Shown: positions 1 to 6,289 of the stretch, piece after piece
Layout: each line of letters begins with the position of its first letter
Numbering within the stretch: the stretch's first letter is position 1
Origin: Candidatus Halarchaeoplasma halalkaliphilum
GTDB lineage: Archaea > Thermoplasmatota > Thermoplasmata > Halarchaeoplasmatales > Halarchaeoplasmataceae
Assembly: GCA_007133925.1 (NCBI GenBank)
Contig: SLLU01000082.1
Span: forward strand, 1-8,622
DNA length: 8,622 nucleotides
Direction of reading: 5' to 3'
The notes under the pieces: model-generated
What the model was told of the DNA's origin: nothing
What the model saw: the letters and a program-made list of their open reading frames with translations, nothing else
The model's database searches: none
Made by a program: the position numbers and the translations under genes

Positions 1-60
1 CGGGATATACCCGAAAATACCAGGGCATACGGAAGACCCGCCGTCCCAAGACCTTAGAAA

Positions 61-73
61 CATTTATTTTTAC
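61..73 (+). promoter_or_regulatory. candidate TATA box for the small TPR gene
   Basis: The AT-rich run catttatttttac lies about 34 bases before the ATG at 101, which would put transcription start near 92-95 and leave only a few bases of leader. No Shine-Dalgarno-like sequence precedes the ATG, fitting a near-leaderless mRNA. Positions 1-60 hold no gene I can recognise; the first 13 bases form a small inverted repeat (CGGG, 5-base spacer, CCCG) of unknown meaning. Confidence 0.5.
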
Positions 74-100
74 CACCGCTGATTGTACCTATGAGATAAA

Positions 101-586
101 ATGACAAACGCACAGAAACTGCTGGAAGAAGGCGAAAGGTTGCTCAACGAATTCGACTTCGAGGGAGCGTATAAGAAATTCACCAAGGCCATCAAGGCCC
201 AGGAGACTCCAGAGGCTTTCTTCGGAAGGGCCGAGGCCGCTCTGGGTATGCCCGAGGTAGATGCGGACAACATAATACAGGACTATGAAAAGGCCATCGA
301 GATGCAGGATGACCCGTTCTACAGACAATCCGTGGCTTCTTTCTGTGTGGAGATGGGCAAGTTCGAGAAGGCCGAGAACCATTACAGGAAGGCTGCAGAG
401 ATGGATCCGGAAAACAGGGCAAACTATCTCTCTGAATTCGCAGTGGGATACCGTTACAAAGCGCCCATCATGATGCAGCAGTACCTGGCGGACGGCGGGG
501 AAGATATCATACTTCGAAAGGCCATGGGATACATGCTCGAAGCCATGAACATAGATCGGGAAAAGGCCCGGGAACTCCTGAACTGA
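101..586 (+). CDS. small TPR-repeat protein
   Basis: A 161-residue soluble, acidic, all-helical protein. About three tetratricopeptide-like helix pairs can be seen, at residues 2-35 (FEGAYKKFTKAI), 38-71 (an alternative A/G-rich helix, then IIQDYEKAIEM) and 72-105 (KFEKAENHYRKAAEMDPEN). The tail (about 106-161) is helical and less repeat-like, ending in REKARELLN. There is no signal peptide or membrane segment, so it should act in the cytoplasm. TPRs bind other proteins; nothing in the sequence names the partner and I see no catalytic motif. The ATG at 101 is chosen because it follows a TATA-like box at the right distance and starts directly on the first TPR helix. It is followed by its own intergenic space and a separate promoter for TFS, so it is probably monocistronic. 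The function is unknown. Confidence 0.8.
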   Translation: MTNAQKLLEEGERLLNEFDFEGAYKKFTKAIKAQETPEAFFGRAEAALGMPEVDADNIIQDYEKAIEMQDDPFYRQSVASFCVEMGKFEKAENHYRKAAEMDPENRANYLSEFAVGYRYKAPIMMQQYLADGGEDIILRKAMGYMLEAMNIDREKARELLN

Positions 587-591
587 TATCA

Positions 592-603
592 AAAAATATA
601 TAA
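592..603 (+). promoter_or_regulatory. candidate TATA box for the tfs-GNAT unit
   Basis: The run aaaaatatataa directly follows the TPR gene stop and lies about 30 bases before the TFS ATG at 630. Transcription would then start within a few bases of the ATG, so the mRNA is probably leaderless; no ribosome-binding site is visible before 630. Confidence 0.6.
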
Positions 604-629
604 CATAGTGGCCTGAATGGTTTTTCTGT

Positions 630-932
630 ATGTTCTGCGAAAAATGCAAATCACTGATGATCCCTTCCAACGGCCTTTGGACATGTAAACGGTGTGATCA
701 TCAAAAAAAGGTTACCAAGAATGACAAGCAAGTGATCACCGCCAGGGGAGAGGAGCGTGAGATCGCCATAATCGACCAGGAGGTAGACACCCTACCAAAG
801 ACAAAGGCAAGGTGCCCGGATTGTGACCACAACGAAGCTTTCTGGAGGCTTCAGCAGACCCGGGCTGCCGATGAGCCTGAAACTCGGATATACCGCTGCA
901 CGAAATGTAATCATACGTGGAGAGAGTATTGA
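630..932 (+). CDS. tfs: transcription factor S (TFIIS-like cleavage factor)
   Basis: A 100-residue protein with the two zinc ribbons of archaeal TFS. The N-terminal ribbon has C3-x2-C6 and C19-x2-C22 (FCEKCK, TCKRC), as in the RpoM/RPB9 type. The C-terminal ribbon has CPDC at about 62-65 and CTKC at about 90-93, and ends in HTWREY. The loop between them carries QQTRAADEPET, containing the Asp-Glu pair that in this family reaches into the RNA polymerase secondary channel and stimulates cleavage of backtracked RNA. Length and both motifs are those of a complete functional TFS, so it should rescue stalled RNA polymerase. The ATG at 630 places the first Cys at residue 3, as expected. The GNAT gene begins one base after its stop, so the two should be co-transcribed. 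Confidence 0.97.
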   Translation: MFCEKCKSLMIPSNGLWTCKRCDHQKKVTKNDKQVITARGEEREIAIIDQEVDTLPKTKARCPDCDHNEAFWRLQQTRAADEPETRIYRCTKCNHTWREY

Positions 933-933
933 A

Positions 934-1554
934 ATGTACGAGATAGGACGTCTAAGATTCAGACCTTTTGAAAGGAGCGACCTTTACCTGATGGACCGTT
1001 GGGAAGACCGACACGATGTGACACTCTATGCCCGGGGAAGACCCCTGGTGTTCAAGAGCATGGAGGAGAATGAGAGGGAGTACGAGGAGTATCTCAAGGA
1101 CAAGTCCAAGAGAAGACTGATCGTGGAGTACTTGGTGGATGAGAAGGACATAGGGATCGCCACCTACAAGGACGTTGGAAACGAGGTTAGAACGGCAGAC
1201 GTAGGCTGCTACATAGGGGAACAGAAGTACTGGAATATGGGTCTTGGAAAGGAGATCACCTTGGGACTGTGCGAGATGCTGTTCTATCTTCAGAACTACG
1301 AGCGGTTGAGCGCATGGAGCAGTTCTGTCAACCCCAGGGCCCACAGGGTACTGGAGGCCATGGGATTCCACCTGTCCGGGAGAGCGAGGAAAAGCGGTTA
1401 CATCATGGGTAGAAGGGTTGACTGGTGCATGTTCGACCTACTCCGTGAGGAGTACATCCCCAAAAGAAGGGAATACCTGGAAAGGTATCTCTCGGAATCC
1501 CAGCTGAAGTGTTACCTGGAGGATTTCTGCACCCTGGGGATACAAAAACCCTGA
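934..1554 (+). CDS. GNAT-family N-acetyltransferase (RimJ/RimL-like)
   Basis: A 206-residue protein of the GNAT fold, closest in style to the RimJ/RimL (Acetyltransf_3) branch. The N-terminus (GRLRFRPFERSDL) is the family's first strand and helix. Motif A is at about 90-107: VGCYIGE, then YWNMGLGKE, whose GLGKE is the Q/R-x-x-G-x-G/A pyrophosphate loop that binds acetyl-CoA. Motif B is at about 133-145, NPRAHRVLEAMGF, followed by VDWCMFDLLREEY. The extra C-terminal 30 or so residues are charged and helical. The substrate cannot be read from sequence; an alpha-amino group of a protein or a small metabolite is possible. I choose ATG 934 rather than an upstream in-frame ATG at 823, because the longer version would overlap the C-terminal ribbon of TFS and the fold starts at 934. 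GGAGAG at 919-924 could serve as ribosome-binding site inside the end of tfs. Confidence 0.88.
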   Translation: MYEIGRLRFRPFERSDLYLMDRWEDRHDVTLYARGRPLVFKSMEENEREYEEYLKDKSKRRLIVEYLVDEKDIGIATYKDVGNEVRTADVGCYIGEQKYWNMGLGKEITLGLCEMLFYLQNYERLSAWSSSVNPRAHRVLEAMGFHLSGRARKSGYIMGRRVDWCMFDLLREEYIPKRREYLERYLSESQLKCYLEDFCTLGIQKP

Positions 1555-1556
1555 AC

Positions 1557-1569
1557 AAGATTTATGTAG
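1557..1569 (+). promoter_or_regulatory. candidate TATA box for the HTH-STAND gene
   Basis: The sequence aagatttatgtag follows directly after the GNAT stop and lies about 35-45 bases before the ATG at 1603, predicting a start near 1590 and a short leader. That leader contains GGTGAT at 1594-1599, an archaeal Shine-Dalgarno-like sequence, but only 3 bases from the ATG. Confidence 0.45.
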
Positions 1570-1602
1570 CATTGTTCTCTTATCCACTCAAACGGTGATG
1601 AT

Positions 1603-2739
1603 ATGGGGAAGATCAAGGCGCTCACGTACAAGGAGAAGGTACTCATATATCTTCGGGATTTCACACCCCTTGGTGAGCTCAAGGTGTACCCCCCGGAGAT
1701 ATCCCAAAAAGGAATAGCCGATGGGGTGGGCATGGGAAGGACACATGTATCCCGGGTGATGAGGGACCTGCTGGAGTCCAAGGATGTCAAGGAGGGCATG
1801 GAACACATAAAAGGACGTTCCAGGAAATTAAAGGTCTATTCATTGACGGGAAAGGGTCTGGAGGAAGGGGCCCGGATAATGGAGGAAATAGGAGATATCG
1901 AGGTGAGGGTTAGAAAGGATGGAGATGAATTCTGGTGCAGCATAGAAGATATCATGGAACGGGTGGACGGTAAAGTACGTCTCTTGGACGTACTTGAGGC
2001 CATGGAGCACTCGTCCACACCCCTGAACCTGGCCGATCTGGGTCCCAGACGTATTTACAGTGAACTATCTGGTGCACCAAAGGTCAAGGAACTATACGGG
2101 AGGAGCGAGGTCCTTACTCGTCTAGACGGATGGCTCAATGGTGATGTACCCGTAGCCATCTTGGAAGGCCGAAAGGGCCTTGGTGCATCAAGTACCGCAA
2201 GGAGGTTCCTGGATTCCGTGGACGACCGTCATCTCCTGTGGACCAACGTTCGGAAGGAGGATCCACAAAAAAAGATGTTGGAGTTTTTTTCACAGATCGG
2301 TGTGAAGGGGGAGAACATGAACGAAATCATGGACACCCGGTCCTTGGTGGTCATAGACGATTACTATGATGTGGACGACGAACTGGTGGATTTTTTTGTG
2401 GAACTGATAGATAACATGGACTGTAAAAGTCCCTGCAAATTCCTGGTTACCACCAGAGAGGGTCTCCCTGTCTACGAACGTTTCTATCACCGGGAACACC
2501 TGAAACAGGGAAAAGTGACCGAGATAAACGTATCCCCCCTCACAGAGGAGGAGGCGGAATTGATACTGGGTAACAAGATCGAGCCAGGTGCCCTTAGACG
2601 TATCATGTTGATGACAAAGGGGTCTCCCCGGATACTCAAGCACCTCAGGGACGGTAAAGTGAAAAAGATAGAGGAAGAGAGCGCCCTGGTCAGGGAGCAG
2701 ATATCCCTGCTCATATTCCTCAAGGATCAGACGATATGA
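1603..2739 (+). CDS. winged-helix DNA-binding protein with degenerate STAND-type NTPase domain
   Basis: 378 residues in two parts. Residues about 8-90 form a MarR-like winged helix: a recognition-helix region (GMGRTHVSRVMRDLLESK, about 43-60), then a basic wing (GRSRKLKVYSLTGKGLEEG). After a linker, residues about 160-350 have the layout of an archaeal/NB-ARC-like STAND ATPase: an entry motif LYGRSEVLTRLDGWL (164-178), Walker A position GRKGLGASS (189-197), Walker B SLVVIDDYYD (247-256), sensor LVTTRE (281-286), INVSPLTEEEAELIL (308-322) and the G-x-P motif KGSPRIL (339-345). The Walker A lysine is Ala195 (codon GCA, 2185-2187) and no frameshift is evident. The protein ends about 35 residues after G-x-P, without the long TPR-type sensor region usual in STAND proteins. 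It may bind nucleotide weakly, or act as a non-hydrolysing DNA-binding regulator. Its target is unknown. Confidence 0.82.
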   Translation: MGKIKALTYKEKVLIYLRDFTPLGELKVYPPEISQKGIADGVGMGRTHVSRVMRDLLESKDVKEGMEHIKGRSRKLKVYSLTGKGLEEGARIMEEIGDIEVRVRKDGDEFWCSIEDIMERVDGKVRLLDVLEAMEHSSTPLNLADLGPRRIYSELSGAPKVKELYGRSEVLTRLDGWLNGDVPVAILEGRKGLGASSTARRFLDSVDDRHLLWTNVRKEDPQKKMLEFFSQIGVKGENMNEIMDTRSLVVIDDYYDVDDELVDFFVELIDNMDCKSPCKFLVTTREGLPVYERFYHREHLKQGKVTEINVSPLTEEEAELILGNKIEPGALRRIMLMTKGSPRILKHLRDGKVKKIEEESALVREQISLLIFLKDQTI

Positions 2740-2748
2740 GGGGGCAAA

Positions 2749-2758
2749 CCTTTTTAAT
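2749..2758 (+). promoter_or_regulatory. candidate TATA box for tRNA-Ser; T-run may also end the upstream transcript
   Basis: The sequence cctttttaat is centred about 35 bases before the tRNA 5' end, the usual place for the box of an archaeal tRNA gene. Its five consecutive T residues, 12 bases after the stop of the HTH-STAND gene, could also act as an archaeal oligo-T terminator. Confidence 0.5.
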
Positions 2759-2788
2759 CGATCTATTATTCTATCTCGTGTTCTCCAT

Positions 2789-2873
2789 GCGGGGATAGCT
2801 CAGCCTGGTAGGGCGATGGACTGCTAATCCATTGGTGCCTTGCACCTCGGGGGTTCAAATCCCCCTCCCCGCG
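2789..2873 (+). tRNA. tRNA-Ser, anticodon GCU
   Basis: An 85-base type II tRNA folds completely. The acceptor stem is GCGGGGA (2789-2795) with TCCCCGC (2866-2872), and G2873 is the discriminator. The D arm is GCTC/GGGC. The anticodon stem is ATGGA/TCCAT with loop CTGCTAA and anticodon GCT at 2823-2825, reading serine AGC/AGU codons. The long variable arm is GGTGC-CTT-GCACC, the serine identity feature. The T arm is GGGGG-TTCAAAT-CCCCC. No intron is present and the 3' CCA is not encoded. The last 13 bases (2861-2873) are also the first 13 bases of an 80-bp tandem repeat. Confidence 0.97.
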
Positions 2874-2892
2874 TTCGGGTGATTTGAAAACT

Positions 2893-2935
2893 GTCAAGAA
2901 TCACAGATTCTCGACGCTCGTAAAGCCGAGCTTTT
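2893..2935 (+). terminator. two abutting hairpins plus T-tract downstream of tRNA-Ser (copy 1)
   Basis: Hairpin one is 2893-2915: GTC, a mismatch, AGAATC, loop ACA, then GATTCT, mismatch, GAC. Hairpin two begins at the next base, 2916-2931: GCTCG, loop TAAAGC, CGAGC. It is followed at once by TTTT and then CTCGT. The stem-plus-T-tract makes this a plausible 3' end for the tRNA transcript, though archaea often need only the T-run. The same elements could be an independent structured RNA or a palindromic genomic repeat. Confidence 0.45.
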
Positions 2936-2972
2936 CTCGTCCCCCTCCCCGCGTTCGGGTGATTTGAAAACT

Positions 2973-3015
2973 GTCAAGAATCACAGATTCTCGACGCTCG
3001 TAAAGCCGAGCTTTT
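2973..3015 (+). terminator. second copy of the two-hairpin plus T-tract element (copy 2)
   Basis: An exact repeat of the element 80 bases upstream: hairpins at 2973-2995 and 2996-3011, then TTTT at 3012-3015. It lies 18 bases from the stop codon of the converging minus-strand gene, so the hairpins would also form in that gene's 3' untranslated RNA. Confidence 0.4.
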
Positions 3016-3032
3016 CTCGTCCCCCTTCTAAA

Positions 3033-6000
3033 TCAGGACACCAATGTCCATTTGTCATCTTTGAATTCGTATATCGATGACTTGTGGATTCGCCGTTGTA
3101 CCCTTTCCCCGGAAGACCTATCTACCTTTACATCAATTATGCCCATGGATTCACCCTGGAGATCCATCACCACGTTCCCCTCGCTGTTCACCCCTTCTCC
3201 ATTCCCTTTCCCCAGTACAAAGGAATTGCCGTAACCATCTCCACCACGGTTAACCAGAACTATATCCACATCATTTTCCTGGCTGTCTCTGTTGAAAAAC
3301 GGGTGGTACCTTGATATCCTCTTATCATAACACGCCGTAACCACCATATCCACACCCTGGACACCATCTTTCATGTACCCGTGTAACCTGTCGCCGTAGG
3401 TCAAATAATCCGCAACCGTGAGGTGGCAAATTCTGCCCAATCCTGTATCGTATATGTAAACCAGATACCCGGGGTTAAAAACACCTCCATTGGTTTTATC
3501 AAATGGTGAAGGGCGGATCTTGCTGTAGAGCGGTTTTACCGGAGAACCCTTTATGACCACTGGGCAGATATTTTTTCCGTCCTGATGATATGTCCCACCC
3601 AGTATCATGATCTCATGGAAGTCCTCCTGGGATAGATCTTCTATCCACTCCGGACTGAAACAGAGTTCCGGGAAACATACCATATCCAATTTGTTTTCCA
3701 GAGCCACCTCCAGGGCTTGGAATACCTTTTTCCTGACCCCATCATCGGGAACCATATCTGAAGATGTGTCATCCAAGAGCTCTTCCGGTACGTAGTCCAG
3801 CTGGACTATGCCTAATGTAAATCTATCACCGTCCATCATACCCGTGTCCTTGAATATTATATGCGGTTCCTTGAAGATCTCTCCCTGTTTCAAGAATCCC
3901 TGGAAGGGTTCCGCCCTGATGAGTTCGTCCACGAGTCCTGTGAATAGATGTGAGGATATCCTCAGATCCTCCCGCAAAAATTCCTCGTCCTCCTCTGATA
4001 TGTCATCCACATCACGATACTTCTCTATTATATGAACGAAGTTTTCCAGAGCGTTAACCGACCTGATCCACTTCACGATCCCAGCCCTCCTGAAGACACT
4101 CCGTGCCTTATCCAGATATTCAAAATCGATTTTATCGAAAGTCAGGGCCCTGTTCAGGACATCAAGACATGTGTTCTTGGAATGAAGTAGTTTTTTTGTG
4201 TCCTCATCGGTCACTTTTTCCTCCAAATCTTCTATCATACCATACATCTTGCTGTAAACCAGGCAGAGGTCCTCCTGTATATCCCTCAGATCCGGCCCCG
4301 TCAGTATCTCCTTGATACCCATGCCCATGTCCTTGAGTTCCTGAAAAGACTCATCCAGGGTGGATGTCAGGTGCTGGTAAGTCCTGGCCTTCGCTTCCCC
4401 GTCGGTATCTCCGCGTTCTTCGAAAAGCTCCTTAGCCCTCCGGAACGCCTCACTTGCCTCGTTGAATTCACGGAGCATGAAAAGGGACACCCCCAGGTTA
4501 CCGTGCATCTCGGGTGTATTTGGTCTTATATGGATGGCCTCATGGTAGGATTCCAGGGCATACCTGTATTCACCTAGGGACGCCTGGGCTATCCCCCGGT
4601 TGTACCAACCCTCCGCAAGGTCTGGGCTCAGTTCTATAGCTCTGTTGCAGCAATCTAATGCCTCCTGAAAATCACCCATGGATTGGTGTGCGTAGCCTTT
4701 GTTACACCACACATCTGCAAGGTCTGGATCCAGCTCCAGGGCCTTATCTAGGTTTGACAGGGCTTCCTTGTATTTCCCAACGTCACAAAGCAGGCTACCT
4801 TTACCGGCGTATGCCTGGGCGAAATCCGGATCCGCTTCCGCTACCGCATCATAACATTCCTCTGCCTTATCCTCCAGCCCCAGCATATGGAGTGTAAGGC
4901 CCTTGTGGTAAAGGGCTTCGACGAAATCAGGTTTCTGTTCCACCGCCTTGTCAAAGCAAAGGGCGGCCTCCTCCACATCCCCATCAAAATATAGTGCAAG
5001 TCCCTTCTGATACCATGCATCCGGGAACTTTGTTTTAAGCCTAAGTACCACCTCAAAGCACCCTGTGGCGCCTTCGTGGTCGCCAGTGGTAAAGAGGGCA
5101 AGCCCTTTGTTGTACCAGGCCTCCAACAGATCGGGTTTCAACTCTATGGCCTTATCATAACACTCCACCGCTTCCTCGTACCACCCCAGTTCTCCCAGGG
5201 TTTTTCCTTTGTTGTACCAAACTTCGTCCCGTTTTGGCCTCAGATCCAATGCCTCATCGTAACATCCAAGTGCATCTTCATATCTCCCAAGGTCCCTGTA
5301 GGCAGTCCCCTTATTGGACCACACCTCCCCCAATTTTGGGTTAAGCTCCAATGCCTTGTCGTAACATCTTATGGCCGCTTCGAACTTACCCAGGTCCCCA
5401 AGAGCGGTGCCCTTGTTTGACCATGTCTCTGCCAGGTCCGGGTTCAGTTTGAGGGCCTGGTTGTAACTCTTCAAAGCGTCCTCCATCCTTTTCAGTTTGG
5501 CCAGGGCGGTGCCCCTGTTGGACCATGCCTCGGCCAGATTTGGGTTCAGTTTAACAGCGTTATCATAACACCGTACCGCATCCTCCAACCGATTCATGTT
5601 CGCCAGTGCCTTGCCTTTGTAATGCCATACCTCGGTGAACCGGGGGTTCAGGTTGAGTGCCTCGTCGTAGCATCTCAATTCCTCCTTATGTTTACCGAGC
5701 TTCCCAAGGGCGGTACCCTTGTAATACCATATCTCAGGAAAAGAAGGGTCCAGTTCCAACGCCCTGTTGTAGCAGTCCATCTCCTCGTCGTACCTCTTGA
5801 GGAATCCCAGGGCGATTCCTTTGTTGAACCATGCCTCTACCAGGGATGGTTTTAACTGTAGGGCCCAGTCGTAACAGACCACCGCCTCAGCATATTTTCC
5901 AAGGTGTCTAAGGGCGATCCCCTTGTTGGACCATACCTCGGGTATGTTCTGATTTATCTCCAGTGCCCGATCGTAACATACAACCGCCTCCTTGTACTTC

Positions 6001-6245
6001 TTCATGTATCGGAGAGCGATCCCCCTATTTGACCAGGCTCCCGCAATGCCAGGGTTAATTCGGGTTACCAGATCGAATATCCTTTCGGCCAAAAAATGCT
6101 TCTTTTTCTGGCCGAACCGGATACCCAGGTTCAACCAATCTGATGCATCTTTCATCTTACCCAAATCTAACTCTTCTTCCATCCCCTGTTTTTTTATGAG
6201 CATGACGATCTCATCGATCTCCTTGCGAAGCGTAACACTATCCAT
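3033..6245 (-). CDS. 17-TPR protein with C-terminal nitrilase-like domain lacking the catalytic Cys
   Basis: 1070 residues, no signal peptide or membrane segment, so cytoplasmic. Residues 36-613 are 17 uninterrupted 34-residue TPRs (typical unit WSNKGTALGDLGKFEAAIR...). Residues about 614-808 are helical, charged and unrecognised. Residues 809-1070 match the carbon-nitrogen hydrolase fold: opening strand FTLGIVQLDY, FPEL with Glu860, YSKIRP with Lys909, GRICHLTVADYL where the nucleophile motif belongs, then GVDMVV and VLVNRGGDGYGNSFVLGKG. In active family members the pattern G-R-I-x4-C-x-D holds the Cys; here that place is Val944 (codon GTT) with Asp946 kept. A Cys sits four residues earlier (Cys940). 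It is probably a scaffold or sensor with an inactive or altered amidase-like domain. The ATG at 6245 has GGAGG (6254-6258) eight bases upstream. Amidase activity through another residue cannot be ruled out. Confidence 0.85.
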   Translation of the reverse strand: MDSVTLRKEIDEIVMLIKKQGMEEELDLGKMKDASDWLNLGIRFGQKKKHFLAERIFDLVTRINPGIAGAWSNRGIALRYMKKYKEAVVCYDRALEINQNIPEVWSNKGIALRHLGKYAEAVVCYDWALQLKPSLVEAWFNKGIALGFLKRYDEEMDCYNRALELDPSFPEIWYYKGTALGKLGKHKEELRCYDEALNLNPRFTEVWHYKGKALANMNRLEDAVRCYDNAVKLNPNLAEAWSNRGTALAKLKRMEDALKSYNQALKLNPDLAETWSNKGTALGDLGKFEAAIRCYDKALELNPKLGEVWSNKGTAYRDLGRYEDALGCYDEALDLRPKRDEVWYNKGKTLGELGWYEEAVECYDKAIELKPDLLEAWYNKGLALFTTGDHEGATGCFEVVLRLKTKFPDAWYQKGLALYFDGDVEEAALCFDKAVEQKPDFVEALYHKGLTLHMLGLEDKAEECYDAVAEADPDFAQAYAGKGSLLCDVGKYKEALSNLDKALELDPDLADVWCNKGYAHQSMGDFQEALDCCNRAIELSPDLAEGWYNRGIAQASLGEYRYALESYHEAIHIRPNTPEMHGNLGVSLFMLREFNEASEAFRRAKELFEERGDTDGEAKARTYQHLTSTLDESFQELKDMGMGIKEILTGPDLRDIQEDLCLVYSKMYGMIEDLEEKVTDEDTKKLLHSKNTCLDVLNRALTFDKIDFEYLDKARSVFRRAGIVKWIRSVNALENFVHIIEKYRDVDDISEEDEEFLREDLRISSHLFTGLVDELIRAEPFQGFLKQGEIFKEPHIIFKDTGMMDGDRFTLGIVQLDYVPEELLDDTSSDMVPDDGVRKKVFQALEVALENKLDMVCFPELCFSPEWIEDLSQEDFHEIMILGGTYHQDGKNICPVVIKGSPVKPLYSKIRPSPFDKTNGGVFNPGYLVYIYDTGLGRICHLTVADYLTYGDRLHGYMKDGVQGVDMVVTACYDKRISRYHPFFNRDSQENDVDIVLVNRGGDGYGNSFVLGKGNGEGVNSEGNVVMDLQGESMGIIDVKVDRSSGERVQRRIHKSSIYEFKDDKWTLVS
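4407..6140 (-). repeat. array of 17 diverged 102-bp units encoding TPRs
   Basis: The coding DNA is 17 in-frame units of exactly 102 bp, with no insertion between them. The protein consensus is about W-x-N-K-G-x-A-L-x-x-L-G-x-x-E-x-A, then C-Y-D-x-A-L-E-L-x-P. Units 2-10 are the most regular; units 1, 11-14 and 17 are more diverged. Twelve of the 15 units 2-16 carry Cys at position 21. Confidence 0.9.
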
Positions 6246-6289
6246 CAGGTAGTCCTCCGATCCCTCATGGGGTTGATCCCCTAGGACCG

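Larger units (their letters stand above)
2861..3026 (+). repeat. perfect 80-bp tandem duplication including the tRNA-Ser 3' end
   Basis: Positions 2861-2940 and 2941-3020 are identical base for base, followed by CCCCCT (3021-3026), which restarts the unit before it diverges. Each unit begins with the tRNA 3' strand (CCCCCTCCCCGCG) and continues with 67 bases of non-tRNA sequence. The CCCCCT at the start of each unit and after the second one is what slippage or unequal recombination between short direct repeats would leave. Perfect identity suggests a recent event or homogenisation. It fills the convergent gap between the tRNA and the minus-strand TPR gene; no integrase or open reading frame lies inside. 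Confidence 0.95.

Noticed and set aside
1..104. Frame 3 is open from the window start to a TGA overlapping the ATG at 101 (ATGA overlap), as if an upstream gene ended there.
   Set aside because: The translated residues look like no protein I know, and a good TATA-like box lies inside the stretch, so an intergenic promoter is more likely. The upstream sequence is not available to decide.
89..670. Long minus-strand open frame of 193 codons over the small TPR gene and the start of tfs.
   Set aside because: It is an antisense shadow: low-complexity His/Leu/Val-rich translation, no family features, and it covers two real plus-strand genes.
823..933. In-frame ATG at 823 giving a longer GNAT of 243 residues.
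   Set aside because: The added 37 residues are a shadow of the highly conserved TFS C-terminal ribbon in another frame; the GNAT fold begins at 934.
2874..2940. Box C/D small RNA in the repeated spacer.
   Set aside because: GTGATTTG only loosely resembles a C box, and no matching D box (CTGA) lies at a fitting distance.
2861..3020. Reading the repeats as a short CRISPR array.
   Set aside because: Only two units exist, they are tandem without unique spacers, and no cas gene is present.
2861..3026. Reading the duplication as attL/attR of an integrated element.
   Set aside because: The two copies are directly adjacent with nothing between them, and no integrase or excisionase gene is in the window; at most it is a remnant.
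5076..5420. Plus-strand open frames within the TPR array (also around 5622-5855 and 4658-4897).
   Set aside because: They are antisense images of the repeated TPR codons and show the 102-bp repeat in translation; no independent start signals.
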